Assembly: GCA_023333565.1 (NCBI GenBank)
Contig: JAJKFH010000052.1
Span: forward strand, 1,736,001-1,800,000
DNA: 64,000 nt
Direction: 5' to 3'
Source: Puffinus mauretanicus
Lineage: Eukaryota > Chordata > Aves > Procellariiformes > Procellariidae
In this document: one piece after another, positions 37,221-49,000 of the stretch
Layout of the letters: each line of letters starts with the position of its first letter
How positions within the stretch are numbered: the first letter of the stretch is position 1
Notes under the pieces: model-generated
The model's input: the letters and a program-made list of their open reading frames with translations, nothing else
What the model was told of the DNA's origin: nothing
Database searches by the model: none
Program-made: the position numbers and the translations under genes

Positions 37221-37269
37221 GTAGAGGACGCCATGCTTATGTTTGACAAGACGACCAACAGGCATAGAG
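37221..37269 (+). CDS. MSI2: Musashi-2 internal exon, part of RRM2
   Basis: The 49-nt exon reads VEDAMLMFDKTTNRHR in frame 1 and ends with the first G of a glycine codon, so it enters in phase 0 and leaves in phase 1. From memory of human MSI2 this is about residues 136-152: the second beta strand of RRM2, the beta2-beta3 loop, and the first two residues (Arg-Gly) of the RNP1 motif RGFGFVTF, whose remainder must be on the next exon. Musashi-1 has Val-Asp-Asp here, while Musashi-2 has Val-Glu-Asp, so the paralogue call is MSI2. RRM2 binds UAG-containing RNA together with RRM1. Because 49 is not a multiple of three, skipping the exon would shift the frame. The exon is too short to stand out as an open frame. 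Consensus splice sites on both sides argue against a processed pseudogene. Confidence 0.92.
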
Positions 37270-37275
37270 GTAAGA
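37270..37275 (+). promoter_or_regulatory. MSI2: Splice donor of the MSI2 exon
   Basis: The exon ends AGAG and the intron begins GTAAGA, close to the consensus for U1 pairing (only the +6 position differs from GTAAGT). This fixes the exon end at 37269 and gives the exit phase expected for the split glycine codon of RNP1. Confidence 0.85.
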
Positions 37276-40151
37276 GAGAACGGGAGCTCAGACATCACAT
37301 TTTGTGACGGCTTCTGCATGGTGAGCACAGCCAAAAATCAGTGTCAACAGGATGACCCAGTGGCTAAATCCAGTGAATCAGTGGTGCTGAATCTCATGTG
37401 GGTTTTCTTAATAGAGATGATTTTTCTGGTCAGTCTAATGCCTTATCTTTGGGAGGACCATTGTCAGGCTCCGTGGCATCCCTGGAGATAGTAAAGCCCA
37501 GGGAGCTGTGTGCGGTGAGGCTGCAGGGAAGCAGAGGGTTTGTACCAAGGAGGCTAGGGTTTGGTTAAGCTGGGTATAAAGCCAGTTAAGCTGAGATACC
37601 AGGAAATTAAGGTGCTAAACCCCTCCGCTGGGGTTTCAAGCATGCTGGAGTTTTGAAGCTGAGGACTGCTCGTCCTCTGGTGATGATAGCTCAGAATAGG
37701 CAGGATCGCCAGAAGAGGAATTTTCCTCCACATAATTCACAAGAGAGACAAGGTTTCATCATTGCATGTACAGTTCTGTGAAAATGAGCTGAGGACTATT
37801 TTCAGTGTTATGGCCATTCCTTTCAGTGGAAATAAATGATGCTTCTCTGTCTCTCGGCGAGTGGTTCACGTTATCGCTGCAGCAGAGATGCTGAGCTCCA
37901 GGCAGAGAGCAGCCTGGCAGCCACTCCATTCAGCTGGCGGGGGGTAAAGCGTACCTGGGCTCTCACAGTGGCACCAGAAACTGCACTGGGGGCAGGCTCC
38001 CAGACCCCCTTCTCTCCGAATGGGATTGATTTTACACCACCAGTCTCCTGCTTTAACACGGTGTGTGTTTGGAGGCGGCGCAGGAGGCCAGCGCAGCTTG
38101 TGGCCTCTGCCCCCGTGCAACGGCGTGGACGTGTAGCCCCAGGGTTTGTCGTTTGCCCTTCGCACTCCAGACACTTCAGTTTACTCTTTGTGGGGGGTCG
38201 CTTGATTGATACGGTTATTGTCTCAGCCTCGAGTGTGTCAGCTACTCTGGAGTGGTGTATGTAGCCCGTTTGTTTAGGGAGGCTGCCAGAAGGTGTAAAG
38301 GAGCCTGCGCCCGGCCAGGCAGCGATGGGAGCCCTGGGAACAGGAGAGGGGAGCAGCCCCGAGTGCCTGGATGCCGCCTCGTCTCGTCTTCATCTCCGTG
38401 GCAGGGTCAGAAGACCTGACCTCCCAGCACTGCCGGAATTATTCACCGCTCTGATATTTGCCTTAACAAGCAACTTAGTGCGTGCGGATGGCTGGGTGAG
38501 TCAGGCAAACCTCACGGATAGCATTCCCTCCCTCCAGCAGTTCCCTCCCAGGCACTGACCCCTCTCTGAAGTCGGGGATCGTAGTACCCTGGAAAACTCA
38601 GCAGCAGCGAGCGAAAGATAAGCTCTTCAGAGCCAGGGAAGGGACGTGAACAGCCAGTGCCCATCAGTTTTGTAACAGGAACCAAGTGTTCAAAACTCTT
38701 ATATAATTTGGAAAGTTCAACCCCCTACAACTTTCTTTTATACCCAGGGAATTTTCCACCCTTCTCTTTGCAGCCACCCTTAAACGGGCCATAAATACCC
38801 TTCTCCATTCAGGATCTTGGCGTGTTGTTTGTTGCATTTAAGAGCTGCATTATGTGGTGCTTTTGTGCTGGGTACAAGGGCCCCGCGTCCCTGCTCTGAC
38901 ATGGTCTGCTGGCAGCTGGGCTCAAGGAGTACCGGGGGGCTCTGGTCCCAGCAATTTGGGCCCTGTGAATGTGTTTCCGTGAGTCTTCTCCCTGCTTCTG
39001 TTTGTATTCCTTGTTTTCTTCTCTGAAACTGTTTTTAACCTGGCAAGTTTATGCGGCGTGCATCGGATAGGCTGGCAGTGCATCCTGGCGTTCATCTTCG
39101 TGCCCTGTCCTTTTGAGGCTTTTGCAGCTCAATTTGCAAGTCCCTGACCTGTGGTTTCTTGTCTCTGCCTCTGTCACCCCGCAGAACAGGTCTCCGCCGT
39201 CCCTCTCCAAGGGCGCAGGAGGCACGAGGGGCTCCACGTGAACAGCTTGTCCTGGGGGACGTCAGCCTGTCCTGCACCACAACTGCAGCCCATCGGCAGG
39301 GCTGGGTGGCCCCAGCAGCTGCCTCGTCCCCAGATAAGGGCTCTGCTCCAGAGACAGGGGGAGGAAGTCTCCATTTGCTGAAATGTCCCAAATCCTGGAG
39401 TTTTGTTCCTACTGAGGCTCTTGGCTGTGCCTGCAGTGAGCTCTGTTCCTGCCCACCGAACTCACTGTGGTCTCTTCAACACCTTGTGCCTGCCTTGACT
39501 GGGCTCCGCTGCCAGGGTAGGCAGGACCCTCTGCAGGGACATTAAAAACAGAGCAATGGTGTGTTAGCCCTTCCTTTGCTTCCTGCAAGCCAGGCGCTCG
39601 TCTCTTCCCCGCGTACCTCAAGGTGATGCCTGCTCTGTCCCCGCCGGCGGCACTGTGCTGCTGTAAGCACTTCCCAAGGCGCGAGGGCACCGGGGAGGCG
39701 TTGGTGGTTGTGCTCTGCTCGTGCTGAGCTCTGCTCTGACAGCTCTGGTTCAGCTTTTCTGTGCTTTTAGGGGAAGCTGGAATAGCGCTCTGGGGAGCTC
39801 TGCTATCAGGTGTGAACCTGAGCGATAAGCCCCAGAGGATGGATTCCTCTTTCAAAAGCATCTTTCCACTACCTTACCTGGAGAAAAGGTCCATAGCTGC
39901 TGAAGTTGAGGGCTGCAGATGTAGGGGACACCTTAGCTGCCAGGAAACCTTTTGTTTTTTCCACAAAGGGCTTTTTCCTCACGATGTGTGTTGAAGACAA
40001 GAGGCAACAGGTCTTCCTTTTTTTCCCCAGGAATTCTGTGGATTTATTTCATTGGTTAGTTTTTTTATAGCCTGTTTTTTATACATGCAAGCCATAACAT
40101 TTCTCTTCGCTTTAGCATCCGTGTGTAAGCTCCTTAGACGAGATCTAAGGC

Positions 40152-40163
40152 GGGGGGGGGGGG
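40152..40163 (+). repeat. G12 homopolymer
   Basis: Twelve G between GGC and ACCAAAG. Confidence 0.85.
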
Positions 40164-40658
40164 ACCAAAGAGTCCAAAAGGACCGAAAGCAGACTCCAAA
40201 TGCTGTTAGGTGGAGGTGATGTTACCTGCACCTCCCGTATGCTCCACCGGAGCCAGGCTCCGGACCCGGGTCTGTCCCACTTGCTTGTGCCGTGCAGGGG
40301 GCAGGGTGGGCTGGAACCCCCGTCCCTGCTCCTGGCAAAGAAGGGAGTTCTCTGGCACCCGGGAAGGCCAGCTCTGTTTGTGAGGCTGTCTCTCAGGCAA
40401 CAGGTTAACCCTTTTGCTGGGTGAAGGACAATGCTGCTTATTTGCTGGGATTAGCCAAAATTCCTGCGAGCGGGTGAAGCCTGGCCAGTGCCGAGGGGCT
40501 GCGCTGCTGCGGCTGGAGCAGCTGCCAGAGGGGCATGAAGGTCTGAGCTCCGGGTCTTTACCTCTGCCAAGTACAGGTGGAAGAAACAAACAAGTGTAAA
40601 AGGCAGGGTAGAGAGTCTTCATCATCTTCACGCTCGAATTTATCTAGTCTTTTCAGAC

Positions 40659-40684
40659 TTTTTTCCTTCTCTGTACAGGTAGCT
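40659..40684 (+). other. Deep-intronic acceptor-like site, CAG|GTAGCT
   Basis: TTTTTTCCTTCTCTGTACAG ends at 40678, a strong-looking acceptor, and is followed directly by GTAGCT, a weak donor. It has the same CAG|GTAG layout as the real exon start at 37221. It may be a cryptic acceptor or a recursive-splice-like site; the open frame downstream resembles no known protein. Confidence 0.25.
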
Positions 40685-40751
40685 GCCACTAATCGGGCTA
40701 ATAAGCTGGCTAGTGGGCTGTGTGATGAAGCGAGTTCTGCTGCATCGATCG

Positions 40752-40779
40752 TTTGTAAAATCACCCCAGATTTTACAAA
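40752..40779. repeat. Perfect 11-bp inverted repeat with 6-base loop
   Basis: TTTGTAAAATC (40752-40762) and GATTTTACAAA (40769-40779) are exact reverse complements around the loop ACCCCA. It lies in sequence of conserved-element-like texture. The stem is short for a microRNA precursor. Confidence 0.8.
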
Positions 40780-42884
40780 TTGTGACATTCTGATTATGTT
40801 GGAAACATGTTTAAAATGCAGTAGTGTGTAGCAACAGTGTTAATGGCAATTCTTAAAACCACTTGCAGGTTGCAATCTGTATCTTCAAATTAGCCAAGGG
40901 AAAGAGAAACGGCAGATAAAATATCCATTGTGGCTTACTGTAGTTAGTCTATGCCTAGAATAATCAATGCAGGCAAGGGAAAGGAAAAATACTAAAATTC
41001 ACTCCCTACTGGTAGGAGGCGAGATAAATTTCCTTGCAAGCAAATTGAGAATATTTGTTGACATAATTCTGGCACGTGCGTGTTACTCACGTGTGTGTAC
41101 CCCGATAGTGTGTAACTCACCTGCACGCGCGGCACTGGGCCAGCACCGATTAGTTAGTGGAAGTGCACAGATTTAACCAGACATAGTAAGAGGGGTTTTC
41201 AAAGCTGCTCATCGTTGAACAGTTTTATTAATACCTTGGGAAGGCTTGAAAACCCCACCCAAAATAAAACTTAATGCCTTGCCAATGGAGCCCATAACTT
41301 TTATAACATTAAAAATGTCAGCAAGCTAACCACGTTGTTGCCTTTGCTGGTGTCTTTTTCTTTTTTAATGTCCAATTATTCCTGGATGTTCTCTAAGGAA
41401 AATAAGCCTCAGAGCTATTGCATTTCATGCCTATCTGTCTAGCCGTATTAATGGCAGGCTACAAAATCTGTGAGTATTTAATTGAAGGAGTGGTTAATTT
41501 TTGGAGTGTTGTAGGTAAAACAATCCCTAGCTTCATTGGGATGCCGTGTCTTCTTGCAAGGGTTCTCCTTCTAGCTTGGCTGCTTAGTTGTGATAGTGGG
41601 CACGCAATGAACTAGCACTTAGAAGGCAAATATCTCTGGGACAGCTTAGTTAAGATGCCATTTCTTTTTAGAAAGAAAGTGTTGGTAATTTCTGTACCCT
41701 GTACTGTACTTTTGCACTTCTGTACAGGGAGCAAAACCACACCCAGTTGTTCTCCAAATGCTCTGGAAGATCACTTTCATCACTTTCTTCACTGCCTAAA
41801 ATTTCATAGAGCTGAAAATTACTGGGTCAATCTTGAAAGGATTTAGTAATTGGAAAGAAAAAAAAAGAGGGTGGTGTTATTTTGTTACCCTTGCGAAGTG
41901 CAGATAAAATCTGGAGTTCCGCATTAGTTATTGATCTTTGGGGTTGGAGGGAGCCTGGCAAGATGATGATGTCCTTCTAACTTGATTATGGAAGGCAGCT
42001 CCAGAAAGCATACCAATTTGCTGCCGAGCACGTCGAACAGCCGGAGCTGGTCGGGGCGGCTGCCTTGCCCTTGTGCTTTGCCCGTGCTGGGCGATCCCCA
42101 AACCCCGGCAGCAGGAGGCTTGTTTGTTGTATCCAGCAAAGCTGAGAAAAGACGCCGTACACAGCGGGCTGCTTAGGAGGAGGGAGGAAGGAAGGGTTAG
42201 ATGAAAGGGTCTGAACCGAGGGGTGCGGGAGCGGGCCCAGCCCTTCCCAGGCTGTGTACATTTTGTGGAAAGGAAAGTGCAGTGGAGTGGAGTGTCTCCT
42301 GATAAATTTGCTTGGCAACTCCCCTTTCTCCCCTTTCTTTCTGCGACTGTTAAGCCTGAGGGTAGAGGTGAGTCAAGAGAAGGTGGTATATTGGTTAGTT
42401 ATCATCATGGGATGCTCTTGATCACAGCCTTAGGTGCTCTCCACCAGCGTGTACTTGTTTTGTGCTTGCCTGTAGCCATCAGCTGCTCCAGAAGCTGTCC
42501 ATGGCGTGCGTCACGACAGTCCCACGTCTTGAACTTGCAAGAAGACGAATAAAGACGTTGAGTGATTGAATCCCCCAAGCTGTAATTGCTGGTATTGAAT
42601 GTAATGCTATATGTTTTTCAAAGCCATACAGCCCCCAGAGTTATTTTCATATCAATTAACTCTCCCTCACACAGTTAGGAATGGCAGGGGAGAGAGGAGG
42701 GAAGTGACAGCATGTGATTTGGACTTCTTTAATCTTAAAACTAAACAAAATTTAGAAAAGGCGAGGCTGTCTGTGTGATACAAACAATATCCTATGTGTG
42801 AGGGGTTAAAACATCTCCAAAAGACAGGCATTGATTGTGGCAGAGCTTTAAAATCACTTGGATTTTTGCAGTTGTTGCAAACCT

Positions 42885-43210
42885 CCCGTTGTTTCCCGTG
42901 CCTGCGAGGAGGGTGCCTCGGGCAGCGGCTGGGCGGCACCTCCGTGCGTGTGTGAGGGGCTGGATCGCGGGTGAGCATCCCTTCAGCTCAGCGCCTGAAG
43001 CAGAGCGGAGCCGGCCGTTCCCCGGGGTCCTCTGCGACCAGGCTCTCCCGAGCCCCCGCAGCGCCCATGGGCTGCCCACCGTGCCCGGGAGCGGGGCACG
43101 CCGAGAGTCCCGGCACCCTTGCGTGGCATCGCAGCAGCCTTCTCGAGACGCAGGAGCTCTGCAGCCATGCGGAGACTGGTGTGCCCGAGGTTTGGGTTTG
43201 ACCTAAAACC
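42885..43210. other. GC-rich, CpG-rich patch
   Basis: CpG-dense sequence containing GGGCGGCACC, CCGGCCGTTCCCCGGGG and GCGCCCATGGG, in sharp contrast to the AT-rich DNA from about 43540. Overlapping open frames in four or more frames reflect composition. No first exon or promoter motif was identified. Confidence 0.45.
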
Positions 43211-43931
43211 GCAGAATTCAGACTGAAAGGTTTGTGCACCTCATACCACCGAGACCGCACGCAGGAGCGCAGGGTCTGCTACGTCCTTCCCGCAGTCTCC
43301 GCTCTCGGGGAGGAACACGAGGTGGTGCTTTGTGTTTGCACCATCCCCATCTAGCAGATTTCAGTGCATAAAAGTAATTGTCCAGGTGGAAGCAGTTGGC
43401 ATAATGGTTGTATTTATTGGAAGAGACAGGAGTGATGTTGTTAGTGAGATACCGTCTGTGCCTCCGCGAAGGATGATGCTTTTCTTAGGAGAAAAATAGC
43501 CTTTTGTGTTCTGTCCGGCTGCCAAAACCTCAGTTTTGTAGTTGACCTCTGAAGTTGTAATTGACATTTTTATAGATGAGATATAAATATAATTAAGAGT
43601 CACTGCAATTATTTGTTTATCACCATCTCCCTCAAGTAAGGCAAGGTCATGTGCATTTGAAAATACATCCCCAGGCAGTTTTGAGTAAAGAGTATTTAAA
43701 ATATATAGAAATAATTGCCTAATTTGGTCATTTTCAGCGTAGCTTTTCTTGGCAGCAGTCTGGCGATAGTACCGAGCGCTTTGAGGACAGCTCAGAGGGA
43801 ATCTTCCGCCTGCTCACATAGTTCTGCTTTTAGAAGGATGGGGCTAAAGGGAGAGCTGCTGTTTGGCCAGGTTTGACCCACAGGATTTTGGAAAAGCGTT
43901 CACAAACACGGTGGTGGTATTTTTTTAGAGC

Positions 43932-44015
43932 ATAAAGTGCTTTAAGGGCTTTGGATGAAAAGCGTGACATAAGATATAAATGGAGGTGGTATTATTGTTA
44001 TTGCTTTCCTAGATG
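43932..44015 (+). mobile_element. L3/AmnSINE-like 3' tail remnant
   Basis: AAAGTGCTTTAAGGGCTTTG followed by GATGAAAAGCGTGACATAAG and a TATTATTGTTATTG tail matches the pattern (agcgctttgggatcctttggatgaaaggcgctatataaatgcaa plus ATT repeats) shared by the 3' ends of old CR1/L3 LINEs and the SINEs that used them, such as AmnSINE1. The order of landmarks is right but the copy is diverged. Which family it belongs to is not resolved. Confidence 0.5.
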
Positions 44016-45946
44016 AGACAGGCTTTTATTCCCTTGTCAGTTGTATCACTTCATAAATGGGACTCCAGAGAGTGCAGTTGTTTTGAGGGAAGCGCTCGCT
44101 CGGCTCGGCCTCACCGCTCCCTAGCTGGTGAAATTCATCCCAGGGACCTGGGGTTTGCAACACGGAGAGAGACCTTAACCCTTGGTGCATAGAGAGGCAG
44201 GGTGTTCATCTTCTGCCAAAGGCACAGAGGATCGGAGGGAGGAGTAGCTGCAGACAGGGTTTCTTAGAGTGATTTTTAAGCAAATATTTGCTTCAAAACG
44301 TCACATGAGGGCTGTGAAGATTCATTAGTTAATATTATTTACCATTTACAGACCTATCAGTGAAAGTGGTGATGGCTGAGCGATAATACCATCAGTCATA
44401 CCTATCTATTTAGATTGCAGCTATGACATGTGCCATATTAATATTTCATATGTGTATGTTTTTAATATTACATCCTCACTTATAAATATTCATGTCGTAA
44501 AACACATTAACGGCTGCAACGCTGAAGAGCAATAGTCACATCTCTGCTTCGTGTTGTGAGTTCACCTCCATCCCGGTGGAACCGAGGTAGGAGTTGGGAC
44601 AGCTGCGGCTGGCGAGACGGAGCTCAGGGAAGGGGCTCGTGGTTTCAGCCCCGCGCTCGGGGCCGGGTGGCCACATCCCACCAGTTTCCCATCTGGCATC
44701 AGTTTCTCCCCCTTAGCCTCTGCGTCAGGCGGTGGGGACCTGAGCGTTATCCCCCCGGGCCAGGGTGACAGCCGCTGCCGGCGTGGTGGCTTTCTCACGG
44801 CAGCGTGCCGGTGGCCCCAAGCTCGACAGGCTTGGTGCTGCTCCCTACTTTGGTGTTAATAAACACAAAACAAAAAGGAGAAGCTGCCAACTCTTGGATC
44901 CGTCTCCCTTGTCTTTTAATTTCCTGGCCAGCGCCTATTGCTGCTGCATCAGGGCACCTGACGTGAAGTGTAAAAATAAATGCATTCAAGCCAGTATGAG
45001 CCCTGCATCCCAGTAGACTCTGTTTCAGAATAGCAAATAAGGCTCCTGGCCACGCTTTTCAAGGCGATTATTGAACGTCTCGGGTGGTTACAGTCATTCT
45101 GCCCCCAGCCTCATGCTGGATAACGCCACCTGAGGCTTGGAATAATTGCCCAGCTATGTACTGTCTGTCATACCTTATTGCTTAATTTTATACCAGTAAT
45201 GAAAATTACATCCAGAGGAGGAGAAAGAGCGAACAGCTGCACTGGCCGGGACGCACCGGAGGAATAGATGTGTGCAAATGCTTTCTCTAAAGAAGGGGAG
45301 AGACTCGGCTTGCCAGCAGCACTCGGGAGATGGCTTGACATTTTTATTTTCTTGTTTAACAAACAAATGCAATAATAATAAGAAAAAAAATCCCGCCAAC
45401 CTCCAGTAAAGGTTGCAAACACAGCCCAGCAATTAGTTCGGAAATCTCCAGTTACACAATCAAACTTTAAGGTAAATATCAACTTAAAGGTATATTGTAA
45501 AGGACAGTAGGTTTGTAAAACTCATTTGTATCTTGTCTTCATAGCTAACGTGTAAACAAATTATTTAGTTTCCTCTCCCCAGAGGGAGAGCCCTACACAG
45601 CCAGACCTTTTTGACCTTCTTAATTCATCCAACCTCCTTTCAATTAGCCCTAATGCAGGTAGTGACAAGAGGAGACGTTGACTGGAAGGCTCAGTCCTGG
45701 GCGCTCTGACACGGGAGGCGAGGTGGAGGCAGGCATCCCTGATGGCCAGCGCCGGGTCACCGACAGCTCTGCAAAGTGGGTGTCAGGCGCTGACAAATGC
45801 AGGAGGCAACGTCCTGCTCGCGTTCCTGTGATGGAAACGACTCAGGAAGGGAGGGTCAGAGCCAGAGCGTCAAACTTGCAGGAAGGAAGAGGTGTGCAGG
45901 AGGAAATTTAGCATTTTCTGTGGCACCTGTATACAGAAGATATTAA

Positions 45947-46125
45947 ATAGCTTTTCAAATATTAGTTAAGCTTTCTGGGATGTGATAAGTGATGGTTTTG
46001 CAGATCACCGGAGGCTGATATCCAGATGCCTCAGATGGAAAAGCAGAGACACAGAAAGATGGGAGATGGCAGTGTTGGTCCCGCAGAAGGTATCCGTGTG
46101 GCATCCAGGGCTAGACGTAGGCAGG
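45947..46125 (+). mobile_element. MIR-like SINE remnant
   Basis: Landmarks in order: TTTTCAAATATTAGTTAAGC (cf. 'tttacaaatatt ... attaagc'), GTTTTGCAGA and CAGATGGAAAAGCAGAGACA (cf. 'cagatggggaaactgaggcaca'), CAGAAAGATGGGAG, then GCAGAAGG...TGTGGCATCCAGGG (cf. 'ggaagtctgtggcagagccagg'). Strongly diverged; called by eye. Confidence 0.45.
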
Positions 46126-47370
46126 ACCGCGAGCAGAAAACTGGGTGTTTCCTTTCTGTAGAACTGCGGTTGATAGTCGCTGTCTTAAAAAGAAAAGTCT
46201 TCCCATTCACTTAGTACTGAACGGTATCAGTAACTTAATGCAACTAGAGTACAGTCGTGTTGGAGAGAGCAAAGTAAATCAGTGGAGCCTTTCTCATCTC
46301 CGAAAGGTTCTTCAGGAAGCATAAAGCAAAGAGTTGTGCAAATATTTAAGAACTTTTTAAAAATTATGATAATGGTTCAGTTGCACTTGCAGAGAGTCGG
46401 TATGCGTGAGCTCTGCCGGGATGAGTGCTTGTGTTAGAAACAGACAATATAATCTTCCCAGCTGAAGCTATGTTGAGAAGACAGTGAGGTCATTTTAATA
46501 CAACTTCAGTTTGCCATCTTTATTGTCACTGCTGAGCAGCCAGTTTGAGTGACAGATAAATTAGCAAAACTCCTGATGATCTGTGAATGGAAAGAAACCC
46601 TAAATGCCATGAATAAGTTCTTGCTTATGAATCTACTCAGCCGATGAAACCAAAACCCTTTTGCTTCCCAGAATTCAGGAGCAAAGTGATTAGCAGGTAG
46701 TGCTTCAAGTCTTGTGGGACTATTTGAAAATGTTAATTGAGGAAAGGCCAGAAACAGGAGGAGAACAAAATGCAACATTTACATAGACAGGCAGTCATAA
46801 TACAACGAGCAGAATTAAAATCAGCGTGGTGACCTTGAGAAAATAGGCAGCTACTCGCAGCACGCCCGTGCCCAAAAATGTGATATGAAAATATTGAGGC
46901 ACACTGCGCAGCTTTCACTCCCTGGTGTGCTGTTTTCTTCTCCCAGTGAATTGGTGAAAGCGGACTGGGTAAGTTCTCTCAAATATGCATTAAAGGGGTG
47001 CTTTTTATTTTTTTTAATATCTGCTCGTTTTGATAATAAAGCTTTTACTGAAGGTGGGGAGGGTGTTCCCAGCAGCCTGAAGAGGCTGAGAGACGGTGAG
47101 CCGAAGCTGTTTGGTGTCCCCGAAAAGGGGCTGGTTTGCCTCCGTGTGCCCACTGCAGTCCCCAGAGTAAATCACCTCCATCAGCTGCCACCTCGCTCGT
47201 GCCCGGGACCTGGATGCTGCTGAAGCCTTTAATTTTACAAAGTTGTTGCCATATGTAAAGCCTCCTGGTGATCTGTTTAAACAAACAGGTAACACATCCC
47301 CTATCGCCAAAATCTTGAGATTCAGCAGAAATGTGGGTTACACAAATACTGCTGGTAGCGCTAGGGAAGG

Positions 47371-48130
47371 CTTTTATCCCTGAACCTCCTATTCGAGCGG
47401 GCTCTGCCGCGCCATCTCTCTCGGCTGTGCTCGCCGTCCCCAGCTGCGATTCTGTTTTTCTGAGCATTTATTTTTAAGTGTTGGTAATTCAGGTGGGGGA
47501 TGCTGGTCCGAGCTGTAGGGTGCATCTGCGCAGGTACATGAACGCATGCTCCTGCCTTGCTGGCCTGGGTGGGTGTGCTCGAGCGAGCGGCTGACCCGCG
47601 CCCCGCTCTGTGCCCAGGGAGCAGAAATTGCTCCCGGGGTCGTTTTTGCGAGGCAGAAGCTTCAAGTGACTCTGCTGCTGAAGGAGGGCTTGGCAATGGG
47701 GTGTGTAAATGGAAACATTGCTACCCTGCAATTAACGGTTTACAGCTCTTGCGTGGATACATTCCACCTAATCAATCCTCTTGTATTAGCAAATTAGAAG
47801 CTGTTAAAATTACTAGCTTAGATATGTAAAATGTGTAAGAAAAGCCCGTTCCTTTTCTCTGGTTTCCTCTCGTACAGCTCTGGTTTTCTGCTGTGCCGGA
47901 GCAAGCTCTGCGGGTGTTTGGTGCTCCGGAGAGCCTGCTGACTTGTGTGAGCGGGAGAAGGTAGGGTCAGTGCAGTCCTCTGCAGGCCCAGCACATCCGC
48001 CGGCTCTGCAGCCGGTCGGAGCACCGCGTCCCTGCCCTGTGTCACCGTGGCGGTTTGCCGGTGGTGACCGGAGCGGTCCTGCCGCTCCTTGCACAGAGCC
48101 CTGCGGCAGTCAGCGGCTCTTACCTGAAGG
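47371..48130. other. GC-rich patches around an AT-rich core
   Basis: CpG-containing GC-rich parts lie at about 47380-47460, 47560-47660 and 47970-48120, with AT-rich sequence at 47760-47860 between them. No exon or promoter was recognised. Confidence 0.35.
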
Positions 48131-48986
48131 CTCGGCTGCATCCGTGTATCCTGCATTGCAGGGGCTTTTCCACCAAAGAGACAGAGAAAATTGGAAGCCC
48201 TGAACCGCAGTTAGAGCCAAGTTCCCGCCCTGGAATTGAACAAATAGGAGCTGCAAGGGCAAATGGTTTGCTAGTGTGAATTGTCGTGTGTCTGTTGGCT
48301 TCGCTGAGCCCGAGAAGGACAGAGAGCCCTGACTTGCACTGCTGGTATGAGGTGACGGCGTTGCGTTCAGCTCCCGCTTTGTTAGTAAGGAAAGGCACTG
48401 ATCGCTGGGCTGTACCTGAGCTCGGCTTTGCCCTTTGCTTTACTGGCTCCTTCCTACTGCTTGGCCGAAAGGGCAAGGATTGATCTCTGTAACTCTGTCT
48501 TCACCTCCCCACCAGCCAGGGAAGAACAAAATGTCTCTAAAATAGTGATTCTTCCAACATTTCATCTTCCCCTTCTTTCTTCCCTGCAGATGAGACCCTT
48601 TGAGCTCGCTTCCCCAAATATCTCGAGCTCCAGAGTTTGTGGTGGCGGGCACAGCCTCCCGGGGCACGCGAGGCGTGCGGAGTGGCGCCGGGTGGGTTGT
48701 GTCGCACAGAGCTCGCACAGGGTCCGCACCGTTTCACATCAGTGCCCTCCTACTTGTGCTCGATAGCGGTTTTCCCAAAACACTAAGTTTTGACTGAAGG
48801 TTTCTTTAATTAGGTTGATTAATATGTACTGGAAAGGAGTGATTTTGCTTATCTGTATGTTTTTTGTATATATAAGCTGAAGTAAGAACATCTGGCACTT
48901 TTTTTGCTGGATCTGATAGAATAAGTAAGTTGAAAAACAGCTTCTTTCAGAAAACTGCAGGTCGGCAGATTTGGGTTGTGGTTTTG

Positions 48987-49000
48987 TTTTTTTTTTTTTT
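48987..49000 (+). repeat. T14 homopolymer
   Basis: Fourteen T followed by AATTTATTG. Confidence 0.85.

Larger units (their letters stand above)
37276..42884 (+). other. MSI2: MSI2 intron just downstream of the exon, no gene seen
   Basis: Non-coding. GC-richer stretches lie at about 37890-38130 and 39180-39370. It contains a G12 run at 40152-40163, a strong acceptor-like site at 40678 followed by a perfect hairpin at 40752-40779, and AT-rich sequence at about 41170-41420. The continuation of RRM2 (rest of RNP1 onward) was searched for by eye and not found. Confidence 0.6.
43211..47370 (+). other. MSI2: MSI2 intron block with old SINE relics, no gene seen
   Basis: Non-coding. AT-rich stretches at about 43540-43740, 44280-44520 and 45100-45200 have the texture of conserved non-coding DNA (TAAT/ATTA motifs, few CpG), which cannot be confirmed without alignment. 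It holds an L3/AmnSINE-like tail at 43932-44015 and a MIR-like relic at 45947-46125. Confidence 0.55.

Noticed and set aside
40752..40779. MicroRNA precursor or bacterial-type terminator
   Set aside because: An 11-bp stem is too short for a pre-miRNA and a rho-independent terminator has no role in a vertebrate intron; it is kept only as an inverted repeat.
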